From: Tubulanus polymorphus
Taxonomy: Eukaryota > Nemertea > Palaeonemertea > Tubulaniformes > Tubulanidae
Length of the DNA: 60,000 nt
Direction of reading: 5' to 3'
Assembly: GCF_964204645.1 (NCBI RefSeq)
Contig: NC_134033.1
Coordinates: 858,631 to 918,630, forward strand
Position numbers and translations under genes: made by a program
In this document: piece after piece, positions 22,601 to 36,646 of the stretch
Numbering within the stretch: position 1 is the stretch's first letter
How the letters are laid out: each line of letters begins with the position of its first letter
The notes under the pieces: generated by a model
What the model was told of the DNA's origin: nothing
What the model saw: only the letters and a program-made list of their open reading frames with translations
The model's database searches: none

Positions 22601-25600
22601 GCGGCCATATTGGAAATTATTGGTCTTCGTAAGTTTCAGCTCAATTCCTAATTCTTCCTAATGTTCAAAATATAGTCATTACTGCGGTGACTTTTTCGAG
22701 ATATTCTAGATCCAGTTGCTTTAAAAGTCAAAGTTCATTAAAATTTCCACAGTTGTGAGTTTGAGTCTGGAGTTAAAGTTATTTTAGATGAACTGATCTT
22801 GACTATAAGATTCAAAGTCAATTTCTGACTCATGTGGAACAGGTTCTAAGCAATGAAACCGGGGGATATAGGTTGTTCAAAATGGCAACACATTGTATGG
22901 ATATCGGCAGGTTTGTTGTTACCAGAATTCTCTTCTGGCTCATTCGTTTTGACCAGAATACACTCTCAGGAATAGTGTAATCTGTACACCTGATAGAAGG
23001 GGCCGGTAGAGTTTTAATCGACAAAACTTTAATGAACAACGTTTTAATTGTTTTCAGGTTGGTTGGCGTGGTTTCGGTCGAGAGTCGATTCAACCGTCTG
23101 CCCTAAAATGGAGAATACTGAACACGTTTTACGCTGTTTTTGTATTCAGTTTATTGATTTATGGTTATATTTACGAGGCTTTGTGCTGCCAATGGAAGCT
23201 GAATGTTAAACTAGATATACATGTAAGTGCCCCAGGACCCCAGTTAAAGGACTGCCCCAGGACCCCCAGTTTAATGACTGCCTCAGAACCCTACTTTGTT
23301 GGCTGTACATGTGTCAATATTTGATCTTTTCTATAAAAAGTCAGTACAGGATTTGATGATGTCATGGGGGATTTATGTTGGTAGCCATCTTTTCCTATTC
23401 CAACTGCCCCATAATTTGCTTTTCTCATGCAAATCAATTGTAATTGTATGCAAATTTATGCCATTTGCAGCTTAAATTTGTCATTTTCAGCCATTGGCGA
23501 TGTCTCCTCCATTTCATATATGCAAATCAATTCTAATGTATGCAAATTTATTCCATTTTCAGCCTAAATTTGTCATTTTTCAGCAATTTGCGATATTATC
23601 TCCTCCATTTCATATACGCAAATCAATTCTAATGTATGCAAATTTATGCCATTTTCAGCCAATCACGATTTCGCCCCCGATAATTCACAATCACACGCGC
23701 CACCACAAACATACGACGACTTTAAGTTATTACACGTTGGGTCCTGCAGAGACGAGACCGACATCCAGTTCGAATCCGTTCGATAACAAGAGTCATGAAC
23801 CGATCTGTCAACACGTCGTCACGACGTACATCATACCGAACATGCTTCACATGGTCGCGTACATCATGGGATTCGTATTCTTCCGTTTGAGAGACAATCA
23901 CGAACAGTTGTACGCTTTGATGGAACGGGTAAGTCAGCCCGGCGCCCACGCCCCCGGGCACAAGCCCAAGTTCAATTAACCAGTCAATCTGCGGCGCTTA
24001 AACCCTGTACCCCTCAGACATTAGACACATTTTATCAGCGCATTTTCAAAAACTGATTGTATACACTTAACACTATACATGTAATCAAAAATTCTGAAAT
24101 TTTGATGTAATAGCAAATATCTGAATGGGTGCCTCCAGGCAGCAGATTGTCAGAATGGGTGACTCCAGGCAGCAGATTGTCAGAATGGGTGGCTCCAGGC
24201 TGCAAATTAATACCTGCAAACAATAGTAGACGATGTGTTATTTGATTTCCTACTGTTTCTCAATTTCAGGTATTTTTGAATATGACGGCTCTACAAGGCC
24301 GTGCGATATCTCAGGCTAAAATGATCCGTAAACTGCGGTTATATTTAGTACTCGGTATAATGTGGGTTCTTCTCACGGTGGGTTTGTTGGTTCTGTTCCT
24401 GTTCGCGTTCGGTATCAACTCGATGTCGTCTGTTCACGCATGGAACATGAAACACGTCAGGTAGGCGCATCCGTCCTCGCTTACCAGGGGTCACTAACAG
24501 TCTCACTCAAACCAAAAACATTGCACTAAATCATAGAAAATTAATTCATAACTGTTGAACTGGACCCAGAACTGTGGAACGGGATTCAGAACTATGGAAC
24601 TGGGTCCACAACTGTAGAACTGGGTCTAGTAACTGTAGAACTGGGTTCACAACTCTGGAACTGGGACCACGTGGAACTTGGTTCAGTATCTGTGGAACTG
24701 GGTCCAGTGCTGTGGAACTGGGTCCACAACTGTAGAACTGGATTGAGAACTATGGAACTGGGTCCAGTGCTTTAGAACTGGGTCCGCAACTGTAGAACTC
24801 ACAACTGTGGAGCTGAGTCCAGAACTACAGATCTAATTCACGTTTGATATCAATAATGAATTGTTTTTTTCTCACAGTGTCGTCGGTAACTGGATAATGT
24901 TCTGTATACAGATGTTAGCCGAGATAATGATCAGCTCGGTGGCGCTAGCGGTCACGTTAAACTACGTTACGCAATGCGAGATCATTATATTCTACATTCA
25001 AGGAATCCATATGAAGATTTTGGATCGAAGCAGTGATTTAAAAGCGATCATGAAAGTAAGTCGCCTCATGAGGCATATGATACAACGATAATGACAACCG
25101 ATGTGGATAGATGGCGTATGGGTGTAGACTGCAGATATCAACTATGATAGATAAAGGGGGTAGCACCTTTTGGAGGTCAAACACCCGGGCTGGTACTGTG
25201 ACTTATAATGAACATGAAGAATTCAGCAACGGTACAGTATAACAAGCGTTCAAGGATTTCAGACTTGTTTAACTGTTATAAGTTATAAGTAACTTGATAG
25301 TTCAACCCCTATGCTTTCACCGTTAAAAATTGTTACAAATATTTTTCTTGATTCTTGTTTTCGTTTTAGAAGATAATTCTAAGTTCATTGTCACCTCCTA
25401 GTAGCCGGTTTCTTAGCATTAAATTATTTTCAAGTTTCTATTTCTAAGGATATCACCGGTGTGAGACATTCGCTCGAATTGTTGAACGGATTTATGAGTC
25501 AAATGACATCACTGCTGACCTTCACCTTTGCCGAACTCGTAGTTCTAGGTAGGTCAAGGCCTTTTCTATGTCTTAACTATACATAATTTATGATGGTGAT

Positions 25601-28600
25601 TACAATGGAATTCCTGCCGGGCCAATGGTTTGTACACGGTTTAACTATGACCTACGTTAGACCAGCTTTAAATTTAAGATCGGTCACAAACCAAGGGCTG
25701 AGTCTACAGTCATGGATTAGACTTAAGACAAGTCTAAGACCAACTTAGTTTTATAGCCAATCTAACAACTTGAGATTGATATTACTATGTAAGACCACTT
25801 TTGGTCTTAAGTCACAACTATGGAACTATAGCCTTACTTAAGGCAGGTCTGTTAAGTCCTCTCGGATGATCTCGGGTTTGAATAGTTTTCAAAGCAGTGT
25901 TGCCCTCTTGAGGTTTCTATTCGAGTCGCGGAGTGACGATGGTTATAGATTCGATACGTAATTACGTACACGGTAAAGGAACAGAAAAATAATCCATGGG
26001 AATTCTGGGATCGGTTTTCAGCTGTTGCCAATGACAACAAAATTCCATTATTGCAGTACGCAATGAATTACGAGATTTCTAATCTTGACTTCGAGTCGAA
26101 TGGTCTATGTAGAGTGGAGACTTCGATATTAGACCAGTTGAAGACCGTTTTAGTTCTTTAAACCAATTTAACAGCTTGAGACCAGTCTTGAACTTAAGAT
26201 ACACTGGGTCCTGACTCTAAAGACTTCAAATCTTGGGACTCCAACTGTTGAGACTCCAGTTCTCTGAACTATTTGGCTGATAGCTAGTTCTAGATTGATT
26301 TAGTTCACACTCAAAACCAATTTTGAAATTCATGCGTCAGAGTTCTAACAAACACTGACGCAGTGGCTCTTCAGTCTCTGCCTGAAGACTCTGATGACTC
26401 TCTGACTGACTCCTGAGTGATGACTCTGACTGACTTATCAACTGACTGACTCTCTGACCGACTCTCTAACTCTGACTCTGACTCTGAATGATCCTGTATA
26501 AATAGAATGATGTTTAACGGGTTTTCAATTTCAAGATCAGATGAAAACGACTGTTTTTAGCTGGCAGCCGTTTATATTGACAGACGGACGTTATCATCGC
26601 CGTGGAGACAATGAAATATCCAAAAATATCACCTCGACTTCTGATGTGTATCGATTTCAATCTCAAATTTCCGGTGAATATTTGATGAAATATCAATGGA
26701 TTTTCAACAATTTCCAATGAATTTTATAATGGATTTTTCTATATTATTGAAACTCGGTCGTCGTCGTCGTCGTACGTCGTGTCAAGTATCATTTAGAAAT
26801 GTTTCTCTTGAAGTTTGATTTTTGAATTTCGAAATCTTCTGTCAGTTATTACCATGGTTACTGTTCGTTACGTATTTATGGTCACCGGGTACCGTAATGA
26901 TGAATCTTGGGTAAATATCGTAATGAATTGTGGGTAAACCTGCTCGGAATGAAATGAAAAAAGGAACGTTTTTCTTTATGAGACATTTATTGAAACGTAG
27001 GTTTTTGTAAGCCCTGAATCCCTGGCTACCCCTCCCCCAGTCCCTCCCCCGGCTACCCAGTCCCCCTCCCCCGCTACCCCTCCCCCCACTACCCCTCCCC
27101 CCGGACTCACACAGCCGGAGTTCAAACAGGAATGATTGACAGTCATGGTATTGAATACTAATTATTGATTTTAAAATGTACCGATAAAGAAAATGTCTGC
27201 CCTCATCGGATCCCCCGATGACATCACTAATCACCGCATACTCTTGGGTACACTGCTTATGAGACTGACAGATATCAACTCGATGATGTCATCGGGGTAT
27301 TTCTGGAGACAATAAATAAAATGGATTCATGGTTTTGTTGATATTAAACTGAAGAGGTAGGGAGGTATTTGCATCACTACTCTGCTATCACGTTAACAAT
27401 ATCAAAAATTCAACTTTCACCAACATTTTTTTTTGGATAAAGTTTAACTTCTTTTTGAGTGATTTAAATACTTGATTTCAACAACGAGCTCCGCGACCTT
27501 GCTTCCACGTAGTCAGTGCACCTGGTTCCACAGTTACTGGATCCGTTCCATAGTTCACGATCCACTTCCACAGTAAGATAAGTTAATCTTCAATGTTTTA
27601 ACCTGTACCTCACGGTGCGGTGTATAATGCACCGATTCCCTATTGTATTTACACCACAGCGCGGTGTATCCTTACAATTATTATTTAGTTTAAATCTTTA
27701 TTGAAAGATGGCAGCACCTGTCAAACATTGCGTTATCAATGAACAATAATACACTGCACTGCGGTGTAGATGCACTTGAGTGCAATGTGATGTAGAGTAG
27801 AAGCTCTTTATCTGCCGCGCTTTTTCAAAATTTTCAAATTATCTCCAGCACTTTGAGGCATAAAACTGTTAGTACTAATAGGGTTAATTAAATTCAAGAG
27901 TGGATTGAACTGTGGAACTGTGGATTCAAGAGTGGATTGAACTGTGGAACAGTGGAACTGTGGATCTAACTCTGACTGATGTCAGTATTGTCGCGGCCCC
28001 CGAGAGAGTTTCTCTGAGCGATCGTTTCATCTTTGTTTTTCTCTTCTCTATTTTCATCACACGCGTGTTTCCGATATGTCGTTGGTCGGCGTGGTAACCA
28101 TTGTTGTTACGGGCGACGGTTGTAACGATCTCGGCACCGTCCACTCGTCCAACGAACCCGACGACCAATCATTGAGCGTTATCTGCGGCCGTAGCAACGG
28201 TTGCCGGGTGGAATCGAGCGAGCTGTTCGTCGACGACGATTGTTGCGTACGCGATTGTAATTTGGGTTTGCGTCGTTCCAACAATGGCTGCTGCTGTTGC
28301 TGCTGTTGGCACGGCGACGAATCGATTCCGTTTTTCAGGAACGTACGCTCGTCCCAGCTGACCGATAACTGGACCGGTCCTTGTTTTACGGATAACAACG
28401 TTCCGAATTCGAGTCCGAGCGAGTCGGTCAACGATTGTTGTTTACTCGGCGTTTTCATGATCGAAGGAGGTGGCGCCACCTGCTGGTGACCGACGGGTAA
28501 ATCGGGTTTGAGCGTGGATAGTTTGCGGCAGGATTTTAACGGCAGACTATCGGCGCGTACGAACAACTGCTGTTTGAATAATCCGCTAGAGATAATAGCC

Positions 28601-31600
28601 GGCTTACGACTCGGGACTCCGGAAACGCTGTCCGATTTTGTAAACGACAAACGTTTGTATTTCAAACACGGTTTTTCGCCAATTTTCAAATATTGTTCGT
28701 CGGTTTGCGCGCCGACGACGGTGCCGCCACCTGTCTGCGATATCGAATCCGATTTGTTGAACGAGCGATATTCGAACGGAGCGCCGAACGGATTGTCGCC
28801 GCGGTTCAACGACAACGGATCGCTCGTTTTATTGTACGCCAGCGGTGGTTGATATTTCGAGGGGCTTTCGATCGAAGAACTTTCCGAGTCGACTAGCGCT
28901 TTTTGTTTGCAGAGTACGAGCGGACTGGTGCTGCCGCGTCGGAATCTCCGTCTGTCCGTCGTCGTCGCGGTGGCAGACGCCGCCGTGTACATCCCGTTAT
29001 CGGATTTAGCGAACGATTGTTGGTTGCAGATTCCGAGCGTGTATCCGTCTGCCGGTCGCGACTCCAGCGGAGACTTCGCGAGGAATGCTCCGATTATCGG
29101 TCGGTCGCTCGTCACCGCTCCGAGCGAGTATTGTTTCGGTAACCGCGGGCGATGCTGCTGCTGTTGCTGCTGCGTTTCGGTCCCGAGCGATCCGAGCGAG
29201 ATGGTTTCGCCGCGCCGGAACGGAGTCCGCGATAACGATCCTAGCGATACGCTTATCGTGCGGTTTTCCGCGGTGATCGGCTGTTTACAAACCGAACACG
29301 TTTTTCTCATCGGCGGTCGACCGCAATCAGTCGACGGTCGACAGGTGGTCGATTCAGTCGAGGTTAATGTCTCGCTCTTGGCTAGCGACCGACCACCGGC
29401 TGATTCCAACGATTTGACGTCTTTCGTCAGCGGTGGTCGCCACGACGACCCACCGCCCGAGGAGTAAGTCTCGGCGCGCGTGTAAGGAGGGCGCCACGAC
29501 GACCCGCCTGACGATACGGTATCGGTTGCCACCAACGGGGGGCGCCACGATCTATACGACGCTAACGAAGAGTACGTCTCACCTTTCGCTAACGGAGCTT
29601 GTTTAAACGAGATGGCGTCGTCGAAACTTCCGCCGGCGTTAAACCGATTAAAAACGCGATCTTTCCCGACGTCGGTGGTTACTTTACTCTTTGCGCGGAT
29701 AATCTCGCGCCATTTCTTCCACTCGGCGCAGAGACGACGCTTGATTTTGTAATACAGTAAACACAGTAGGAAGAGTAGAAGCATTGCGCTGAGAGCAGAC
29801 GCCGTATAAACACCCATCATCGGGTCGTAGATCAGAGTGTATTTAGATTTATACGATTCAGTCGGGCGCGGGCGTCTTAACGGTGCGGGCGCGATCATAC
29901 CCAGCGCCTGTGGCTCGTTCGGGCGCGGGCTTCTGAACGGTGCGGGCGCGATCATACCCAGCGCCCGTAGCCCGGATGAGCTGGTAGGTCTGTACAGCGC
30001 GGTCGCGATGATACCCGGCGCCCGGGGCCTGGTTGATTCGGTCGGGCGCGGCCCTGTTGTACAGTTCAATAATTCGGCGGTTATTTCGTTTATTTCGTAT
30101 CCCTGAGTTACGCAAACGGGTATTTTAGATCGGGCGCGATCGAGATTAGGGTGGCTCCGGTACCAGACTATGAATGGAAGTATGTCACAGGTGCACGGCA
30201 GCGGGTTCGCGTCCAGGTTTAAAACGCGCAGCTGCTCGAGCCCGACGACGTCGCCGTCGACGACGAAACTTAAATCGGAAATCCCGTTCTCCGACAGATC
30301 GAGCGTTCGTAACCGTGACAACCGGCGGAAAAATCCCCGAGGAAATGCGCGACCGGTTAACGAAGTATTACGAGCGTTAAACGTGCGTAGTTGCGGTAGA
30401 TTGACGGCGTCTGCTCGTTTCCAACGTAACGACGGATTGTTGGATATATCGAGGTAAACAAGCGTTAGCGGCAGACGTTTCCACGCGATCGTCGTCAATC
30501 TGTTAGAATTCGCGTCGAGTCGCGCGACTTGGTCGTTTTCTAACCCGACGACCGTCGTCATGTCGACCAGGTTATTGTGACTGACGTCAATATCTCGTAG
30601 GTGGTGCTGTTCGGCGAACGTGGCGCCGGCGATCGTTTCGATTTCGTTACGTCGTAAATCGACTCGTCGTAAATTCGTCACTCGCGCGAAGTCGGTCGTT
30701 TTTAAAACGCGGATTCGATTCGCACTCAGATCAAGGACGGTCACGTTGTCGGGGATTCCCCGGCGTGGCACGGTCGTCAGTCCCGCTCCGCTACAGTTGA
30801 ATACTCCGTCATGACGATCGTATCGACACGCGCTATGCGAGGAGGAGGAGGAGGTCACATGACTGATCATCGTTAGAAGGTGAAGGACAAACAGCGTTGA
30901 ATCGCTGTTTATTGACATCATGTATGTCACATGACCCGAATCAGCCTCATTTTCAACGGTGTTTTCCGTTCGTCTGCTGCCTTTATCTTCAATAATCAAC
31001 GCGACCTGTTTCTCAAGAGAGAGAAGTTTGTTTCATGTTTGATTTGTATCTAGGCCTCTATTCTTCGGTTCGTCCGTCTGTTCGTCTGTTCGTCCGTCTG
31101 TTCCTCCGTCTGTTCGTCTGTTCCTCCTTCTGTTCCTCCGTCTGTTCCGCTGTTCGTCTGTCAGCCTGGAATAGAAATAAACATAGATAAATTATTAATA
31201 TCAGAATTGATTTATGAAATCAGATACCATCTACTTTCGCTCCTAGGGAGATGAAAGGGGGGATGAGAGAGGGGATGAGAGAGGGGAGAGATCAGTTTCA
31301 TGTTTAACCATTGTCTTATTGATTTACGATCATAAGCAGTAAGTGCTTAAAAATAGACGATAATCAATATAGTGATTTCTGGATTGATTTTGTTATCGTT
31401 TTTGTTGCTGGTGTCAACGGTCTCGCGGTTGTTGAGGCGTGCGTGCTGTGGCTCAGTTCGAAGTGTGGCCATTGACCTATCAAACTAAGAAAATCTGAAA
31501 AATCTCAGGCAATCAGAAGCCCCTGGGCACAACACTGCGAGTCCCTGGGCACAACACTGCGAGTCCCTGTGCACAACACTGCGAGTCCCTGGGCACAACA

Positions 31601-34600
31601 CTGCGAGTCCCTGGGCCCAACACTACGAGCCCCTGGGCCCAACACTACGAGTCCCTGGGCCCAACACTGCGAGTCCCTGGGCACAACACTATGATACAGC
31701 TTTCATTTATCATTGAAATATAAAGTATGTAAACTACAAATTAGAGTTGAATATTTTTCCTGAAATCGACCCCTGACATTTAGCTCCTAGTATTTCATCG
31801 ACCGTTGATGAAAAACGTGTTTCCTTTTGATCAAGTTTCAAATGAATATCGCGTTCGTTGCCGAAGAGCTAAAATTAACGTTGACACAAACAAACAAACA
31901 AACGTTGTTTTGAACGGAAAATGAAACTTCGGTTTGAAATTAAAACGACGAAATATCGATCGAGAAATATCTTTAGATTGAAGTGTTTGAGATCAGAGAA
32001 ATTACTGCCATCAGAAAATGACGCAATTTCAAATCAAACGGATCGATTGCATTGATTCTGATCGCGAATTTTAAGGAGTCTTATTACATTTCTGCGTAAG
32101 TCCGTCATAATTTTTAACATTTTAACCCTTTCAGTGCGTCTACACCGCAGTTCGGTGTATAAATTAGTGATTGATTTTTGCTAGTACACCGCACTGCGGT
32201 GTATTGATGTAATTAGTAATTAGTTTTTATCTCTATTGAAAGATGGCAGCACCTGTCAAACATAGTGAAATACTAGTAACTAACGATACACTGCACCGCA
32301 GTGTAGACGCACTACAGTGGGTATTCCCGTTATTTAACACACTAGGGTGGAATTTCTCAATTCATCTCCAGCACTATAGGGTATCAGCACTGAAAGGGTT
32401 AAAGATATTTCGTTGTCAAAAAGGGGCGTAAATATGTTGTCCGAAATCCCGGAAAGGAGAGATTAGAAAGAGTATTTATCTGTCAATAGGGGGCACTCCT
32501 GTCAGCATGGCGGTCATATTCGTATTACCCCTGGAGCCTGTGAAACTGAACTTCGAGATAAAAATTGCGTTCGGAATCTCGCTGCATCTAAGCTCCGCCC
32601 ACGGCAGTTGATTGACGTGGCAATGAATAACTGTGATCTGTCGACAAACTGAGAGAAAGATGGAGATGAATTGTAGTCAGCGGTTGATATCATATCGTAA
32701 CACATTGTATGAACGCAGTATATCAATGAGTAACTACCGGTACTGTATTACATCTGCAGGTGTTCGACCTCTGTGCTCCCTCTCCCTCCCTCACCTCTAC
32801 TGAACTCAACGTGCAGGTGTTTGACCTCTGTGCTCCCCTCCCTCCCTCACCTCAACTGAACTCAACGTGCAGGTGTTTGACCTCTGTGCAGGTGTCAGTC
32901 AAATGACTCCCGGTATGCTGATGACTGAGGAGTCAAATGACTCCCGGTATGCTGATGATCTCTGTGTAATATTTCTTCTTCTCTACGGTGGAATTTTGTT
33001 TGAAAAATCTTATCAGACAGGAATAGACTGTGGGTCTGTTAATCACCGAGTGCCTCATTATTTACCTCGTCACGGCGTTGTGCCGTCTGTCCGTCTGCCG
33101 CGTGTGTCTGTCGTGTCCGTTACTTTGATTTTTTTAATTCTCATCAAACTCTAGTTAGGTCTGATAAGAATTCTAATCAAACCAAACGACAGACGACAGA
33201 CGTTACTCACAGAAAAATAGAGACAAACGATGATCCAGTAGAAAGTAAGACAGACAATAACAACAAAACCGCGGGGTAGCGTTTTAACTCAGTTTCAATA
33301 AGTCATGGATAGACTCCGACTTGGTTTCCATAGACACTTGTTGACTGTTCATAATCCAATTGAAGGAAAACTCAAGAGAGTAGTGACGTTTAGACTCGAT
33401 TCTATGAGACATTTCAAAAACTAAGAGAGTAGTGACGTTTATACTCGATTCTATGAGACATTTCAAAAACTAAGAGAGTAGTGACGTTTATACTCGAATC
33501 TATGAGACATTTTCAAAAACTAAGAGAGTATTGATGTTTAGACTCGATTCTATGAGACATTTCAAAAACTAAGAGAGTAGTGACGTTTATACTCGAATCT
33601 ATGAGGCATTTTCAGAAACTAAGAGAGTATTGACGTTTAGACTCAATTCTATGAGGCATTTTCAGAAACTAAGAGAGTAGTGACGTTTAGACTCAATTCT
33701 ATGAGACATTTTCAGAAACTAAGAGAGTAGTGACGTTTAGACTCAATTCTAAGTAGTGACTTCAGCCAACAGCCAGACTTGTCATCCAATATGACGTGCG
33801 GTCATGTCAGGTGTATATTTCCTCCATACAACACTGATGCGCGCACCTGTTTATACCAGGTACCTGATTAACCCTGAAAATAATTCATTTATTACCTTGT
33901 AGTTTTAGGTGATCCTAGAGAAATCCTATTAACCCTTTACAACCTATTCATAGCCTACATCGAGGCTAATTTTAGTATCCATTTGTATTTTATTTCCTTA
34001 TTAGTAATTTGTATGTGATTTATCAGTTTATAAATATCTGATGTAATTAAGGATGTTAGGATTACGGTAGTGACGGGATTACGTTGTGTTGAGGATTACG
34101 CGGCGCACACCCTCTCTCTCTCTCTCTCTGGGTCTCCAGTCAGGTATCTCTCTAGCAGACGGATTCACACAGATTACCTACAGAAACGAGCTGAAGATTT
34201 TTACTGATCATCCTATAAATGTCACCAGTGCGTTGGTCTATCGTGCGGTTATTGTGCTTACATGGGTTCAATCAGTGAGAGGATAGTGAGTGAGAGAGAG
34301 GGGGAGAGAGAGGGAGAGAGAGAGGAGAGAGGGAGTGAGAGGGAGACAGAGAGGGATAGGGAGAGGGAGAGAGAGACAGAGAGGGGAGAGAGAGAGAGAC
34401 AGAGAGGGGGAGAGGGAGAAGAGAGTGAGAGGAGAGAGGGGGAAGAGAGGGGGAGAGACAGAGAGAGGGGAGAGAGGAAGAGAGAGAGAGGGAGAGGGGG
34501 AGAGACAGAGAGAGGGAAGAGAGGAAGAGAGAGAGGGAGAGAGAGGGGAAGAGGGAGGATCCTAACTGCAATCTGTTAGTGTTAATGCGTAGATTTTCCG

Positions 34601-36615
34601 ATCCTGTCGAAGGCTAATTTCTTGCTAAGTCTTCTGTCTGATCTATCTCTGCCCACTCATCCTGTGATTGATGTGCTGTTCGTCGTAATTTTAGAGGTTT
34701 CAGATACATTTCTCCATTGTGGTCGATGTAGAGTTGGGTGAGAGAGGAAGAGAGGTGACGGAGAAATGAGAGAGGATTGGAGTTAACCAAGGGGATAACG
34801 TATGACTTGATATATTTAGAATTCTAAAAATAAGCGAACTTTCATTTATATTTCATGGCTGTCAAACAGCAGCCGAGGGGGAGCAAGGGGAGTAGAAGGG
34901 AGTCGAAGGGGAGTGCAGCAATTATAACGAGATAATTGAACTGACGTTTAATTACGTTTGATGTTGAATATTAGGACTACACGATATTTCTTCATTAACC
35001 GATGACAGTGTCGTTACCGGGGTTGAACAGTATCGAGAGGTATCGCGCGATACACCGACGTATCGGGTACGTATCGGGTATCGGCGTAATCTAATAAACC
35101 GGTATTGACAATTTTGTTCTTTTCACGCTCACGTACCTCTCATACAATGGATCACTGCCTGCGTTTTAGTCATTAGTTTTTTGTGCTGCCTCTTACCTCA
35201 CAACCTCCCTCTCTCTCCCATTACCTCCCTCTCATTCCCTCACCTTTATCACCTCGCCTCTCTCTCCCTCACCCTACCTCTTACCTCACAACCTCCCTCT
35301 CTCACTTCCTCTCATACTTACCTTTATCACCTCTCCTCTCACCCTACCTCTTACCTCTCACAACCTCCCTCTCTCATCACCTCTCTTCCTCACCTCTCTC
35401 TCACCTCTCTCCCCCTCTCAGCTGCCTCGCCTCTCAGTTCTATCAGTCAGTGTTAATTCAATACGCGTATGTCGTCCCTCTCTACGAGCGTCTCGTAAGG
35501 TGCAAAATTGATCACAATTTTTCCGTGAATGCGTTGGATCTAAATTCAGATCTGGCGGTAACCGATAACAACTCGTTCGACTGTGAGAGAAAATAATTTG
35601 AAACAATCGCCGCGGCAACAACCGCAACACACAAAACCGTTACAACTCTCAGGCAGACGCTATTGGTGATTTCATTATTTAATCATTCCCCTCCCTCCCT
35701 TCCTCCCTTCCCCCTACCTCTCAATTCTCTCACCTCCCTTGTTTCCTTCTTCCCTCTCTTCTCTCTCGCCTCTTCACTTTCATCTTTCTCCTCTCCACTC
35801 TCTCCTTCTCACCCCTCTACCCATCACAGTGGGCTACACCCAAAATCAATAATAAACTCAGGAATTACTAACTCATTAAGAACTGTACAGTAATGCCACC
35901 TACAGAGAAATACTCAAACTATATTTCATGAGTTTTTCGTGAATAAAATTCAGTCACCAACAGACAAGCCTCATGTTTTACTGGTAGCTGTGTTCTGTGC
36001 TGGTAACTGGATCTGTTTGATTTCACTGATGCTAAAAAACGATCAAACACTACGAAAATTATCACATCAAAGCAATCGTCAAATTTCAAGCCAGATCAAA
36101 ACTGACAATTTTCCGAAATATTTAGATTTAGATTCTCCAGTGACGTGCGGTGTGTTGTACGCGGAAGTGAGGCTGTTGTCCGCCCGCCGGGCTGATACCG
36201 GGTTTAAACGTGTGCCCGCCCTGCCCTCGGGCAACAGGTTGAACAAATGAGTAAACTATATTCCCATTGGAATATAATTAACAATATCTACAACACAGTG
36301 GAACCTTACACTCCCCCCAGAGGGCGCCGTGTAACTTGAGGAGGTTTGAATTATGATTAGTTATTTATAAATGCCTTCTCATTTTCAATGACTTCAACGA
36401 TTCAGTAAAATTATGATTTGTTACAAATGACAACCTTCTCATTCTCAATGACTTCGAAAAGTCACTTGATCCATAATTAGCTTTTGAAATGATTTCATTT
36501 AATTGGATCTTTCCCCATGGAAGGAAAATAACTCCCTACAAGCTAAGTGAGGAGCTATATCAAATCAATATATCATTCCTCTCTCTCTCTCTCTCTTTCT
36601 CTCTCTCCCTCTCTC

Positions 36616-36646
<31 letters not shown>

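Noticed and set aside
28076-30814. Many plus-strand open frames of 60-190 codons
   Set aside because: They are shadows of the intact 954-codon LRR gene on the minus strand, which has a signal peptide, LRRs and a membrane helix.
30922-30999. 26-residue extension upstream of the LRR start
   Set aside because: It would need a non-ATG (TTG) start; the in-frame ATGs at 30921 and 30918 are followed directly by a signal peptide.
32504-32608. 34-codon plus-strand frame starting ATGGCGGTC
   Set aside because: It begins at a YY1-like ATGGCGG but has no splice sites, homology or continuation; too short to support.
34262-34579. Arg/Glu-rich and Ser/Leu-rich frames
   Set aside because: Compositional artefacts of a purine tract; the same applies at 41440-41955, 43905-44524, 48895-49391 and 58152-58334.
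35939-36250. 103-codon plus-strand frame
   Set aside because: No recognisable domain, membrane pattern, splice context or codon bias; consistent with chance.
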